Positions 10,286-24,400 of a DNA stretch of 64,000 nucleotides are shown piece after piece. The stretch lies in NCBI GenBank assembly GCA_031763025.1, contig JASSKH010000003.1:3586718-3650717 (forward strand). The letters run 5' to 3'. Under the pieces are notes generated by a model. The model ran no database searches. It was not told the DNA's origin and worked only from the letters and a program-made list of their open reading frames with translations. The first letter of the stretch is position 1; the number at the start of each line of letters is the position of its first letter. The stretch is from Macrocystis pyrifera (lineage: Eukaryota; Sar; Phaeophyceae; Laminariales; Laminariaceae). The position numbers were made by a program, and so were the translations under genes.

Positions 10286-12054
10286 AAAACACAAAACAGG
10301 ACGGTCTGATTTACGCTGGGCATCGTCGAACGGCAAGCATGATCATGGACATGAAAGAAGTCAGCAATGCAAAAGAAGCGCCCGATCAGGACAAGGTATG
10401 GCCTCTCCGCGAGGCAAACACACATGCAATCGACGAAAAAGGTATACAGTTACGTTGTGTATCCACTGGAGTAGCGACCGACCACCTCACCCAGCCCGTA
10501 ACTATATTTCGGGTTTTTCCTATATAGAGCAAACGGCTCTTGTGGCGGGCATCGGTCCCCCAACATGTTCCTGAAGCGCCTGTGCTATATTATATAATGT
10601 GATGATTACGCGACGACTCGATCAGCGCCTGCCTGTACTCTAAACTCTAAGCGCACGCACATCACGACTCGGACCTGTGAACATTTTTACGAAACGCAGG
10701 ACAACATCCTATTCATACCAGGTACACAAAGAGGCAAACGGATCTAAGACACCACTTTCCTTCACATCAACATCAATCCTAACTTTTTGTCTTTAGTCCT
10801 CCGCCGGATGTGGAAAAGCACAAAGCTGCGCCGACAGCTTCTCTACATACCTGCGACTCGTTCTTCTCTAAAAACGAAGTTGTAGGAACCTAAACCTCGC
10901 CAAAAACATTGTTTTCGCCATTTTCTTGCAAAGCCCCTCTTTTCTGTAAAACTCCATTTGTTCCCTCTCTGTTGGCGGTTATCGCACAAACAGGCATTAC
11001 TCTCCTGGCGGCAGCAGTGGCAGAGCCCGTGAGCGCGCGCAAGCTTGGGCGAAGTAAATTTTAAGCCCCCTTTGGTGCGAGCTACACCCGAGTACACTCT
11101 CACGATCAGCAAACCGGTCATGTGGCAACGAGACCACAGACAAAAATATTTATACCGTTAAGGTACCGTAGACACCGTCGCCGTTAATACTGGACAGCCC
11201 GACCGCCTGCGAGTCACGTGCGAAACTCCACTTTCACCCCCGCCTTTACCCCTCTTCTCTTCGCTTTTCTTCTTCGTCTCGCGCACCGTACCCCCTGCCA
11301 GGTGCCAGTATTAATAAACATCACCGCGCACGGTTTCACGCATTCTATGCTCAGGCGCTGTACCCGGTTCCGGCGCGGCCGAAAGCGAGACGCAGCTTAT
11401 GCACCCCCCCTCCCCCTCGTCCCCCCGCCTCCAATGTATACATATACTCCTCTCCAAACCCGATTCTAGCTTTAAAAAAATCAATAAAAGTCCGGTCTCC
11501 ACTCAACCCCCATCCCTTCGCTCTACAAACAAAAACGACTGTCACAGCTGACGACACCGCCACCCACCGTCAACGTGCAAAAATACCAGGGCTGTTCACG
11601 GGTCGGGTCAACTCTCGCGGGCCAGGTCGGGTCGAGTAGGGCAAGGATGCCCCGGTCCGATCCGTGAGTTTTAAAAACCTCCTGACCCGGCCCGGCACGA
11701 CCCGACCCGACCCGACCCGACACGAACCGAAACGATCCAACCAGTGAGATTCCGAAAAATTTCTAACCCAAGTCGCGGGTCGGGTGATGACCCGTGAAGT
11801 GCCCTGAAAATACGGCATCGCTTCCACGGCAGCCACTGCCCCTACCGCAGCCCACTGCCGCCGCCGCTGCTACTGCCACCACCAGCGCCAACAAAACAAT
11901 TGGAGGGTCAACTGCGCCAATTCAGCAGCCAGTCAATGCCGCCACCGCTGCTGCAGCCGCTACCGGTGCCAACAGACAAAAGGGACGTCAAAGCGGGGTC
12001 GGAAGGCTAGTTTTTCGGGCACGTGGGGGGGGGGGGGCGCAAACGGAGGTGGGG
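10286..12054. other. Region downstream of the translocase gene, no supported gene
   Basis: Apart from the hAT-like copy at 11587-11806 I see no gene. An open frame at 10180-10527 overlaps the first hAT-like element and is considered chance. The translocase 3' UTR probably lies just below 12055. Confidence 0.4.
11587..11806. mobile_element. hAT-like MITE with GGGTCGGGTC core, copy 2
   Basis: Begins CAGGGCTGTTCACGGGTCGG and ends GACCCGTGAAGTGCCCTG. The flanks give a 7-bp direct repeat, AAAATAC, at 11580-11586 and 11807-11813, close to the 8-bp duplications of hAT elements. A tandem GACCCGACCCGA stretch sits in the middle. It shares ends and vocabulary with the 10109 copy. Confidence 0.7.
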
Positions 12055-15000
12055 TCAAAGCGGAGTTGGAAGGCTTGCTTTCGGGGGATTAGTGGCGGCG
12101 ACCCCACCGCCACTGTCGTCTCCCCCTGCTCTTGGTGGAACCGAAGGAGGGAGTAACGGTGTGCCATCACCATCACCACCATCACCACCATCATCATCAT
12201 CGTCATTTCCGTTCTCTTCCTCTGCCACGACAGCCTTGGCCATCGCGTCCTCGAACTGGAGGCAGGACGCGGCCACGGGTAGCAGAGAAAGAGCCAGCAC
12301 CAGCAGCGGAAAGGAGGCGAAGGTGTATGAGTTCCCGCTACACGTAGTCAGGTCGTGACGCAATAGGTACGTAAACGTCGGCAGCGCTAGAATGTACGAC
12401 ATGGGCAATGAACGCAAAGTCGCAAAACGCACAAACTTGTCACGCCTCACAGTTAACGACACAATTTCCTCATACAAAAGTCCGCTCCCCTCACATGGAA
12501 AAACCCCTGTCATATATATGGAAATCCTTTCGCTCTCACCTTCGAGGATAAGGAGTCCGCCGCGAACAGCCAGGTGGTAATTACCACCAACAAAACGCCT
12601 CCTAGGTACGGCGTGGACGCTTGGAGAGATCCCGTCGCCAGAAACAGTCCCTGCGTAAGGCCGAAACGATTTCCGCGATTTCTTTAGTCTCAGCGCCACA
12701 AAAAAAAGTAGACTACGTACGTAAAGTCGTAGCGTCGCACCAGCCGACCGCGCGCACTCGCATTGAAAGCAAGCCAACCACCGAAAAAATGAAATTAACC
12801 TATGCACGTGTTGGGCGCCATTCCCTCGGCGCAGTTCCCGTGAGTACAGTGAACAGAAAATCAAACGCAACATCAAAAGGATCGAGAAAGAAACCAAACA
12901 TGAATCGAAAAACGAAATACAAAGGTGCAGGCATCAGAGTCACCTCCACTCCGAAAACGACATGTATCCATGAGTGGCTCAATTTACGGAAATGGCAAGC
13001 CCTCGCCTGTACCCGGCATGCACACCCCAACATAGCAATTCCTCTCAACACTCATCGTACCGCAGTACAGCTTTGTTGATAGGCTCTAAAGTACCAGGTA
13101 TATAATACGTGCCTGCGATCGCGGTCTAAGGAGGCATCATCCTGTTCTCAGCAAAAAATAGGGCAACGAGATGACAACAAAGCACAACATCACAAAAATG
13201 CATCCTTCATGAGGTCACATGCAGGCCGTAGCACGCGCGATGGAAGTATCACAGACACGCACCTTGCGAGGGATAACTTTCGACGAAAATCCCTCACCTT
13301 CACAGCTGAGTTGTCTCTTTCATATTTGATAAAGAACGCAGTAAAAGCGAAATGCACAAAAAACGGCCCTAGCGCACTTAACTCGGAAGACGTGTCCCGT
13401 CGTGGGCTTGAAAAGCGGTCAAAGAGTCCCAGCAAGCGAAGGGACCTACAGTACTTGCTACAGCACATGCCATCGTCCCACCTGCTGCACGAACGACCCC
13501 GCCGACTTCCCAAGGGGGTTTCCAATTACGTCCACCGCGGCTTTCCCTTTGCGTTTCTCCTCCTGGGACAGCGGAATGTACGCCATTTCTTTGCATGGGT
13601 CGAACAACGAGTACCTGGCGCGATCCCGAGCAGTAAACATAAGAGGAAGCAACAGTACCAGTAGTAGAAGAAGCAGCAGCAGCAGACGCACAAGCAGAAG
13701 CAGGGAGGACCAGCGGAGGTTGGCACAAAAGCGAGGGAGGCGCTGTTGCTGGGACGCCTTCGGCCTGTGTAGGCAACCCCCCGCCGCATATACGGCTCTC
13801 GGCAGCGTGTTGGCGCGCACAAGAGTGCAAATGTCTGTTTTTTCGTACCATAACAGAACATGACATGCCGTGACATGATATATTCGAGATAACGTAACAC
13901 AACATAGCACAGCATAACGTAACACAGTACAACCTAACATAACTTTACATTACACAAGACAAGACAGCATGATCTAACATGACATAACATAACACAACAA
14001 AATGACACAACATATCATAAACGCGATATATAAAACAAACTAGGGGTTTATCTATATCGACCAATGTATCGCACAGACTGCAAGGATGAGTTCTGAACCG
14101 ACCAAAAATTGTCGAATTTTGCAGCTGAGCCTTTTTTCTTTCGTTTTCTACCAAACAAACAAAAATGAACAGTGCCTTGTAGAGCTTCGCACACCCACTT
14201 GCAAGACTTGGACATAACGTTCTGAGCCGCGCCGGCTAGGACCACGAGCGTGAGGGGGCTCGTGCTCAACGCGCCCAGCATCGTCTGCACCGGCGCCGCG
14301 TCCCCAAACATGGAGAGCGAGAAAAACGTCGCCTGTGCGTAGGGTCGGAGGACACAAAATCAGGGGACGCAAAATCAACAAAACGCAATTTGCGGCAGTC
14401 GCGTTCATCGTCGGTACACTCTTTCAAGCGATTCCTGTGGACTACAAGCGAATACGAGTGTCTAGCTTGCACGGCACTAAAAATTAGGAAAATAGTAAAC
14501 CCCTTTTTCGATGGCTCAAGCAACCGACCGACCGACCTACCGACCGAGCTCCAACGCACAAAGTTTGGCGACAGTTGCAAATGCATCCTGCTGCGTCCTG
14601 AAAAGAGTTCCTATTAAAATAGCGAAAACTATCTTAGACGAGGGGTTGGCGGCGGCAGCGGTAGCGACTTATGTCTTGGGCCCTTGGTAGCTAGCCCGTC
14701 CAGAGCACGAACCCTGAGCGGGCGCACCGCATACTGCAGTACTGTAACCCCTTGAAACCATCCGGACGTTTTCCTACTGCGTCGAATTCCCCGAATTTAG
14801 GTCCGTTCTCCCCGCGCCAAGAGCGACCGGCCGCCTCGAGTCTGAGGCCGCATCATTGAATGGTCAAAAGGGCAAGGCCTGCCGCGTCGAAGCTGCATGT
14901 TTGCTGGCGGCTCTCGGAGATTGTGCCTCCTCCCTCTGCCCTCGGCTTGAGGCCCCGGAGCGCGTTGTCGGCATTTCTATCCCTTTGGCGTGTCTCCAGC

Positions 15001-18000
15001 GATACATCACACAACACGAGCCTTACAGGAGGCCAGCGACAACATCAGCGCTGGCGATGGTGAGCGCTGACGTAGCTGCTGCTGCAACTGCTGCTGCTTC
15101 TATGATACTGCTGCTGAAAAAGTTTGTACTGCTGGTGCTGCGGGTACTCTGCTGGCACTGCTGCTACCGTTGCCGCTGCTGGTGCTGCTACTGCTGTCGC
15201 AACGAATACGATACCGACCTCGCTCGCGAAGGTGCATAGCCTGCTACGTTGCTGTACCTAATGCTGTAATATTCACGAGTGCTGTATTTGTTTGGTTCAG
15301 TGCAGCTTCCAAAGGGACGCGTGTCTGGTCAACATCGAGGTACGGACCCGTGCAAGGTTAGGGAAGTACAATTTATTAGTAGAGACAGACAGCCAGACAG
15401 ATAGAGACATACAGACAGACGGAAAGACAAACCACAGTCAGACAGACAGACAGGCAAGATGGACCAAGAGGGGGCGGTACTCGATGCGCGGCTAATGAAC
15501 CCACAGGTGGGGTGTGGTGCTCGCTGTTCCCACCGCGATCGCACGGTGCGGTAGCAAGGGTATGTGGACAAGCAACCGGGATATCGCCACCTACGAGCGC
15601 GATCGCTCCATGCCACTCTCCACCACGACGCCTAGGACCACCACAGCCACGGCCGCCTCCAACACCAACACCATCATCACCACCTATGACCACCACCACC
15701 AACAACTACAACAACCACCAACGCAACCACCACCATCTCTACGACGACCACCCCCACCACCACCACCATCACCAACACCGTCACCACCACCTCAATATCC
15801 ACAATAACCACCACGAACCGACCGCGGTTTTTCTCACCCCCGTGACCGCGAGTACAACAGGTGTCGCCTTGGCCGCCGTCCCCCAGCCGTACTTCTGAAA
15901 CACCTGTCTACCCACGAGCATCATGGCCAGGGTCGCCAGCCCGGTCGTGCTCGAGAAGTTGCCCTGTCAGTCACGTTTGTCGGCGGCGGCGGCAACAGCG
16001 GCAGCGGTGGGGGGAGCAACGCGGCTGTAGATGCACGCCGGGGCATTTTGTTTATTCCTTGACACAAAAGAAACAGCAGCGGGAGCGGCGGAGTGGGAAA
16101 AAAAAACGTTGGTGTAGATTTTGACGCCGTGGCATACTTGTTTGTTTTCAGCGTAAAAAAAATACCAGATTCCACGTCGTTATTTTCGACGTGGCGTTTA
16201 TTTGTTTTCTGTTATGTGCTCGTAGACAACAACCACATTTTTTTCGAGGGGAATTTTGCGCTCCCACACTGGTGACGCGTGCCTCGCACAGAAGCTACAT
16301 CCACTAACCGAGTGCCATAACCGCCCGCCACCAGAAAGGGTACATGCAGGGGATGGGAGGGGCTAGAGAGAGAGGAAAGACCTGGGCCGACCGTGAAGAA
16401 GGGATCTTGCCGGGACGAGGGGACGCCTTACAGCTTGGGGGACGTGCCAGAAGCAAGATCCACGGAATATGTATATAGAGGTGTTGCATCAAGCGGGGGG
16501 CAATGCCTTGCCATTAAATGGAGAGTTATCCCACTTGAACCCTACCGGAATGTACATGTGGCGCGCGATGTGACATGTGTTTTCTTCCAGCGCCGCAACC
16601 TCCAGACGACGCAAAACACGAAGAAAACGTGTTTTTGGCATACAGTACAGGACACCTACTAGAAACAAAAAGCAAAGATAAAGGCAGCCTTGAGAATTCC
16701 AAGAGACCCAGAAAATACAGGAGTGAATCCTTTATTGTACCGTGGCACCAGATACTCATTACACCGAATTCAGTAGTGTAGAACGCACGCATGCTCAAAC
16801 ATGAAAGCACAGCCCGGAGCAGTTTTCTGAGGTGTCCGATGCTGTACTACAGTACTGTAGATACCAGTATGCATCAAGTATAGACGTTCGTTGGCGGCAA
16901 TCTGGACAGCAGTGGGACGCTATGGCAGAGATGCCTTGACCCTAGCGTGATGCAAAGCAGCAGTTGCTCGACGCCAGCCACCGCGTCCTCTCGGCCAGCG
17001 CATGTCGGAGCGGCGGCGACGCGGGGTGGTTCCCGGGCCGGGCCGGTCTCTCACCATGAAGGCAGAGTAGTCGTTAGGGTTGGGGTACGCCAGCTTCAGC
17101 TTGGCCTTCCATGTCACTGCCAAGGGAAAATGGAAAAGTAAAGGGCGAGAAGCCGGTGCACAGGATAAAACGGCGGCGGCGAGAGGGGGGGGGGGGTGTA
17201 CTCGATATTAACATGGCTGTTGTCGTACGACCAGAGACCCTCGCATCCCTACACTGCCGGAACGGAGCACGTCGGGTTTTTACCGATCAGGCGGACATTG
17301 TTAGCGTACTCATTTGTGGCTTGCCTTAGTCATTTGACCATTGACCACGCATCTATTTCGAGACGGAGCACCGTTCCTGCTCCTATTAGAAACACCTCCA
17401 ACGGTGAGGTGCTCATTACGCCGTTTCCACATACTACATAGAAACGTTTTGCTAAACTTATGTCCTTCCTGTTTCGTCGCCCGTGGCCACCATCTATCTC
17501 CTAGGATAGCGATCGTTTTCTCTCTGCTATCTAGCGTACCAAACTTCTCCATGCCACGCTCTTCCATTTTTCTCATCTCCTCTAACACATCCCGTTTCTC
17601 CTTGTACATTTTACATTCTCCCACTACGTAAGTTCTACTCTATTGCTTTGCCACACGGGAACATCTGTGCATCTACTTGCAACCCTTCCCGGCTACTGGT
17701 GTACCTCTCTTTCTCCATTGTGGCAGGTCCAGGTCCCCTACACGAAATCGCAGTTTCAGCGTTTCGCGAAGTCCATTGGGCCGTGCAAAAATGTTTTCAT
17801 TCCTATCCCTTCGCTTAACTCCCCGGATATCTCCAAGTTTTTATCATGTTTCACCTTGTTTCTTAGCGCTAGCCTTTCTCTTCTTTCTATCCTTCCTTCT
17901 ACTTCCGTCTTGTACCCCCCAAACTCCTCCGCGGACATAATCTCTTCTTGGTTTCCTCCTATATCCTTCCATACTTTCTCAATTACGCTATCCCACTTTT

Positions 18001-21000
18001 TCCCATACAGCTCTATCAACGATGGCTGGCAACCTCTTTTTTGGCCTAATCTTTTACTTTATACATACCGTATTATATTCCTATTACGGGGGTCCATAGT
18101 TAACAGGACCTATGGTACATAAAAACCTATATATTTACCTATTTTTACCAACAAAATTTGGTCCCGTTAACTACGGACCCCCATAACAGTTCTGCTCTCA
18201 ATACTGTATTTCTCGTCGTCATTGAGCATCCTACTATTGTTTTAGCTGCTGTCATCTGTACTGGTTCCAGCTGTTTTGCGAGCTTCGCGTTCCCTTCCCG
18301 TACTTCTATTGCATATTCTAGCTTTGGTACAATCATACTGATCAGGATACATTATCTTATTCCTAGAGTAGTGCCAATGTGCGAGTCTGTCAGGATCGCA
18401 TCCATCTCGCCTACGTGTATTTTACCCTTTCCTACTACTTTTGCTCTGTGTACATCCCTAGAGCATTTATTTTTCATGTATACGCCACGGTACGTCTACT
18501 GGTGTACGATCGATAATTCATCTAGTCCCCACTTGAATTTGAAAGTTACCGAGTTCACCGTATCTTTGCTACATACAACTACTGCGCACTTTTTTACGTT
18601 TGCCGCCACTCTCGATTTCCTAGTGTGCCATAGTTCCTTCTCTGTTTCTGCAGTCCTTCGGGGGATTCTGATATCCCCACGAAATCATCCGCGGACATCA
18701 ATCCCGACACCGTATCTTCCCCCACCATGACTCCCTGCTTTACTACCTCGACTGCTACTATCAAGCCATTAATACACACTTTGAATATATCAGGTGAGAG
18801 CGTACGTCCTTGTGTATCTCCTTGTAAAATGCCCACATACTTCGACCCCGTCCAGCACCACAGCACATGTCGTACATTTCCGTATCATCGTTCCCCACAT
18901 CTTTCCTCCTACCCCTACTTCCCTACAACTTTCCCCACAACCCGTTTCTCAATACTGTGTCGTAGGCCTCCTGTACATCTAGAAAGAAAGCACGTTACTA
19001 GCCCTGCGTTTTTTATACCCTGCATTTTCGTACCCAATATGTACCCATGGTCTACGCAGCTACGATTTGGCCCAGATCCTGGATGCGGGGGGGGGGGGGG
19101 GGGAATGAGCACCTCGTAGGCTTTAGCCGCTACATGATCGGCTTGCAGCACCGTCTCATCACGGGTTATGGTATTTTCAAGTCCATTCCCGCAAGACCAC
19201 TGCTACACGGTTCACATGTTAACATGGTTCTCGACGGGTGGGTGGTGGGGGAGGGGGGGCTGCCCCTGTGCGGTTCAGGTGCCGTGTGGTCTGCCGGCTA
19301 ATTTGACGTAGGACAATTATAACTCAGTATAGAGTGGTGGTATTTCCACCTACACGCTTTAGCGCCAAGCAAACGCGTGTGGCCATATTGGAGCGGGATA
19401 CTACTGCGCTGCCGGGACGACTGAGAGAGAGAGGCTGGAACACGAAAGCGTTCAGCGTACTTCGGCTGGGGGGACACCAGCAGGCCACAAAATGCTTGAT
19501 GCTGCTGTTGACGAGTTGATGTGCTGGGACGGAGGTAAAATGAGCCCCCGGCAACTTGCTCTGATCTGGGCTGGGCGGCTTTATCGTGAAAGGCCTTCAT
19601 CTTGGCCGGTATCCTCGTAAAAAGTGATGATGATGATCACGACCAGCGGCATCCCTCCTACGATCACCAACAGCACCACCAATTTCGGCACTTATTACAC
19701 ATGTCTCAACCCCCGCCCCGACACGGCCTCCAACATCACGAACACGACCAACACCACCGCTACCGCCCTCACGGAAGCCACCACCACTAAGATCACCACC
19801 ACCACCACCACCACCACCACCACCACCACCACGATAACCACCACTACCCTCCCACAGAACGCGCACTGCACCAACATCTCGAGCAACCTCGAACCTACTT
19901 GCTGCTACGGACAAAACCACCTCGCACCTTCCACGATGTTAATGCTCGTGCCGTACGCAATCACCAGGATAGCGACGTCGCGAAGATAGTCGTTGCCTCC
20001 GAGAAAGGCGGCGCTCTCCTTCAGAGTCAGAGAAGTTGTCTCCTTCATGTTGGCCGCGCTGCACACATCGACATTTTTTTTCGGTCATACAACAAGCATA
20101 TAGCCACATAGATAGGAGGTGGGGCGCGGGGGACGCGGAGAGGTGATGGGATCAACAATTTCCAGTCATAAACGGCACGAATACTTACTTAAGGAGCCTC
20201 AACAAGGGGACACAATACGCCCACTTGCCATGCATACATCCATGTAAAATCCCGAGTCGGAAAACATCGGCAGGGCGACATCGAGTCAGCACGCGAAGCA
20301 GTGAGCAGTCTCGCCCCAACCACAGTCAACGACCACCATAGGCAACACAACACGCCCACCTGCCATGTACAAACCCACCGACACTCCTCTATGGGGAACC
20401 AACTATTGGCAGGGGCGCCTTGTACTCAGCACGCGACAAGCAAGAACCTTCATCAACACCCAGTGCACAATCCGCTTCGCCGAGCGAGCAGCCCTCTAAC
20501 CTGCAGCAGGCACGAAGGTGTAAGACGCATGCCACTATATACTGTACGACAAGAGTGCGCTTACTTTTTTCTGAGAGTTCTGAAATTAAACAGCTGTATA
20601 CCTCACCCATCGATGAACTGACTATTTGAGGAACAACGAAAGGCAACCGGATGGTCAACTGTAGGGCATACAACGAGTGCAACATCAAGACACAAATGGC
20701 GTTCCAACCATGTTAGGGTTGAGGCCGCTGGATCACCCTTTTAGGACTGCAGTCCCGCTTCGAGGATAAAGTGCTATAAATTTGAGTGGTTTGTTTCCAA
20801 AACGGGACTGCAGCGCTAAAAGGGTTAAGCCCCCCCCCCCCCCCCCCCCCCGGGGGGGAGGGATGCGAGGGTCTATGGTCATACGACTACGACCATGCAT
20901 GATAATGAGTACACTCATCCCCCGCCCCCCCCGGCAGTCGGAAATGTCTTTGGCCAAACAGTGCTTTATCCCTCTATCGTACCACGCGTCATGAACAGCC

Positions 21001-21409
21001 ATAATACTGCACAGATCATCTAACATATCATCTACAGATCATTCCCGCTTCCACGACCTAGATGTTTCAGGGAAGATAGATATGTTGCTGATCTGTTATG
21101 ATGTATAGCCGATGTTTCCTGGGTCACAGCCTCTCACATACCGGCAGGTTAGGATCTAGATGATCTGCTGTAGATAGATAGATACCTGGTAGATAGATAG
21201 ATACCTGGTAGATAGATATATAGATAGACAGATAGATATACGGTCTGTCCGCGGTGCGGAAGTTTTTTTTTTTTTCTCCGTCCCATTTAATATTCTCGCC
21301 CTACATATATACTCCAGATAAGTAGCCCCGCCTGCCAGATATCTTCGCCTTGGAAGGCAAAACGTGTTACGGCCCCTCTCGTATTGAGCACGCACCCGAC
21401 ACTGCGACC

Positions 21410-21486
<77 letters not shown>

Positions 21487-24400
21487 CCCGCCACAAAGAA
21501 GACAGAGATATGCAAAACGATTTTAATGTACTACATAAGGAAAAACAAGTAAATAGCGCCCAAAAGTTGGAGGGGTCTCTACCAGGAGAGAGAACGGTGT
21601 CTCATCTCTAAAGTGAGGTGTGGTCAACGTCGTCAAATGACTACATCAGGCCAGCAACAGAGGAGTATCCCGCCCGTCCGCCCAACCCCACCTTCCGGCG
21701 TCAACGCAGTCGGGATCCGTGATGACGTTCTCCTGCATCCAACGGTAGCAGGCAGCTACCACCACGCCTCCGGTCACGACCGCCCCCATGAGCAGCTGTA
21801 GAGACACGCCCCACTTGTCGACGTCGGGCGGGAGGGACTGCCGTACAGAGGACACTAACCTGCAGCGAAATGTAGATCGAGGCAACCAAAACAATAGACA
21901 ACCGGGGACCCGAAAAAAGTAAATCGGGAAACCCGGAATTCGTCGACCAAAAGGTGCTACGGCAAGGAAATTTGAGGAAAGTTGAGGAACTATTGAGGAA
22001 TCGTGAGAAATTTGGAGAAGGGGGGGGGGGGGGGGGGGGGGGGTCCCGCTTGCTGCCGAACACTGCTTGAGACGCTGCTCGCCTTGGGAGTGGTGGTGTT
22101 GGTGTATGACAATAATTTAGGAACCGTAATGTAGCGACCGGAACATGACGTGTTTCGTCTTCTCAATCGTCTATGTACGAGAACGGTGCGCGCAGCAGCG
22201 CGATTAGCTATAGTTGCGCCCATCCGTGTCGTAAGCACGACTCCTACAGCAGCAACACAGCTCGGACACCAAAACACTTATCACCCCCCAATTCAGGCAG
22301 TAGCCGATGCTGCAACCGTTTGTCTTTTTGGTGTGGTGTGGTGTGGTTTGGCGTGGCTTAGTGTGATGTGGAGCACAATGTAAAAAACCCCGACAGGTTT
22401 AACGCACCTGACGTACTGCCCCGAAAAGATAAGGGCCACGTTGGCGCCCAAGCCGAAGAGCGGGTAGTATCGCTTCGCCTCTGAAACAGACACGATGTCG
22501 TTAGCAAAACCCCAGAACTTACGGAGGAGAACGGAAAGCGGCGCGCACGGGGTCGACAAGAGGGAGGGGTTAGGAGCGGGGCGGGCGTACTCCTTTGTTG
22601 CCTGCCTTGGCTATTTGACCATTGACTACGCACCACTTTCGAGACGGAGCGGGGGGAGGGGGGTGTACTCATGTCATGCATGGCCGTAGTCGTATGACTA
22701 TAGACCTTCGCATCCCTACAATGCCGGGACGGAGTAAGTGACGGAGCGGGTGGCGGGGGTGGGGGGGGGCGGGTGTACTCGCAATAAATGGAATTAGGTA
22801 TCACATCAGCTTCAGCCTGTAGCGCGCGTGAACTGGCGCGCCCGCCACCAACACTGACCACAACGGCCGTGGTACTACAGTAGAGGCGCTTCTTGCTTCG
22901 ATCGCGCTTGAGGAAAGACATGGCCCGCGCGCGTGTTTGACTCACAATGCTACCTCAACATTACGGTCGTCTAGGTTAACAACACGGACTCTGATTCCAC
23001 CTGTAAGGGTGCCACACCTCGGACGGATAGATCATGTACAGATCATTCCCAGGTCATGATCTAGATCTTACAGGGAAGATAGGTCTATTCCTGATCTTGT
23101 AATGATCTAGCTCATGTTGCCGGATGGGAGCCGAATATATAATCTGCATGATCTGTCATAGCACATGTTTCCTGGGTTGGATATATCTTCCCTATAAGGC
23201 AGGTCCTGCATTACTACCGCTCACAACGGCAAGTGAGGAACTAGATCATCTACTGTAGATATCTATCTATATATATATAGATAGATAGATAGATAGATCA
23301 TGATCTGTCTGTCCGGGGTGTGTAGGGTTCTCCCCAACAATAAGGGCTCTACCCCTCCCCTTTTCTACTGCACCGGTGGCAAAGCGCGTTGGCGAGAGGA
23401 CGATGGCGGTGGGAGCTACAAGGATGATGTGTTTTTTTTCGTCCACATGGTTCCACGGTGCCTCTAGGCCGTGCTTGTTCTGAAACGGCGCCCCTGGTAT
23501 GCATTTGGACGTCGTACGTACGAGTGAAGCACTACTGTAGTAGCGACAGCACTGTTATTAGTAGTACATAGTGACAGCACTAAATACACATGAAGTACGA
23601 GCAACAGCGGGAAATTGTAGTGGCCGTGGTAGTAATCTTAGAAAATCGTACTTTAGCAGAGACTCTTAACATATTATGGCGTTTCTTGATAGCAGTCATG
23701 ATGGTGGCCGCACCTGGTATACGAAACTGCAGCAGTAGCAGTGGCATGGCAGCAGCAAAAAAAAAGCAGTTGTGAGGTGAAACTCGGCAGTCTCTATCCG
23801 CACTTGTGCTATTTCACCCGCTACCCGTACGGGTAGGTCAGCACCGGCACGGTACCGCCTTGCCTCCTTCCAAGAGTCGTCGATTTTTCAGCGCCACCCA
23901 CCTCCGTGCTGACAGCAACAGCAACAATATACAACAACCACAACACCAACACATCAACAGCACCAACAACCACGTATTCGAAACTGGGTGATTTTTCTTC
24001 GCACCAAAACGGACACCACGACGGAGCCCCAGAGCTCGGACATGAGGTAAAACAACGAGAACGTCCAGTTCCGCACGATGCTCGAAAGCGCCGACAAACC
24101 CTCAGGAAGAAACGCCTGCATCGTGTCCGCTAGCGCAGCGGTGCTCAAGACGTCCCTAAGCAGGCGAGCGTGTAGACGCGAGACGGGAGGGGGGGGGGCC
24201 GGGGGACGAGGGGGGGGGGTAAGTCACAGTAAGTCACACGGACACGCCGATACTACATCGGAAACCCTTGGATAGCTCGAACAGTGAAGCTCGAGGATGT
24301 GGACCCCACACGCTTGACAACCCTCCCCCCTCCCCCCCCTGGGGAGAGCGTGACAAAGCGCAACAAGGGTGGAAACCCCGCTTAGGGGCGCTTGAACGCC

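Noticed and set aside
10180-10527. 115-codon open frame
   Set aside because: Its first third is the hAT-like element's GACCCG repeat; no continuity or domain beyond it.
12132-12347. Poly-His + strand frame (HHHHHHHH)
   Set aside because: It is the complement of the Asp/Gly codons of the translocase's last exon on the - strand.
15375-15465. CAGACAGACAGA repeat as a CRISPR-like array
   Set aside because: It is a simple tetranucleotide microsatellite without unique spacers.
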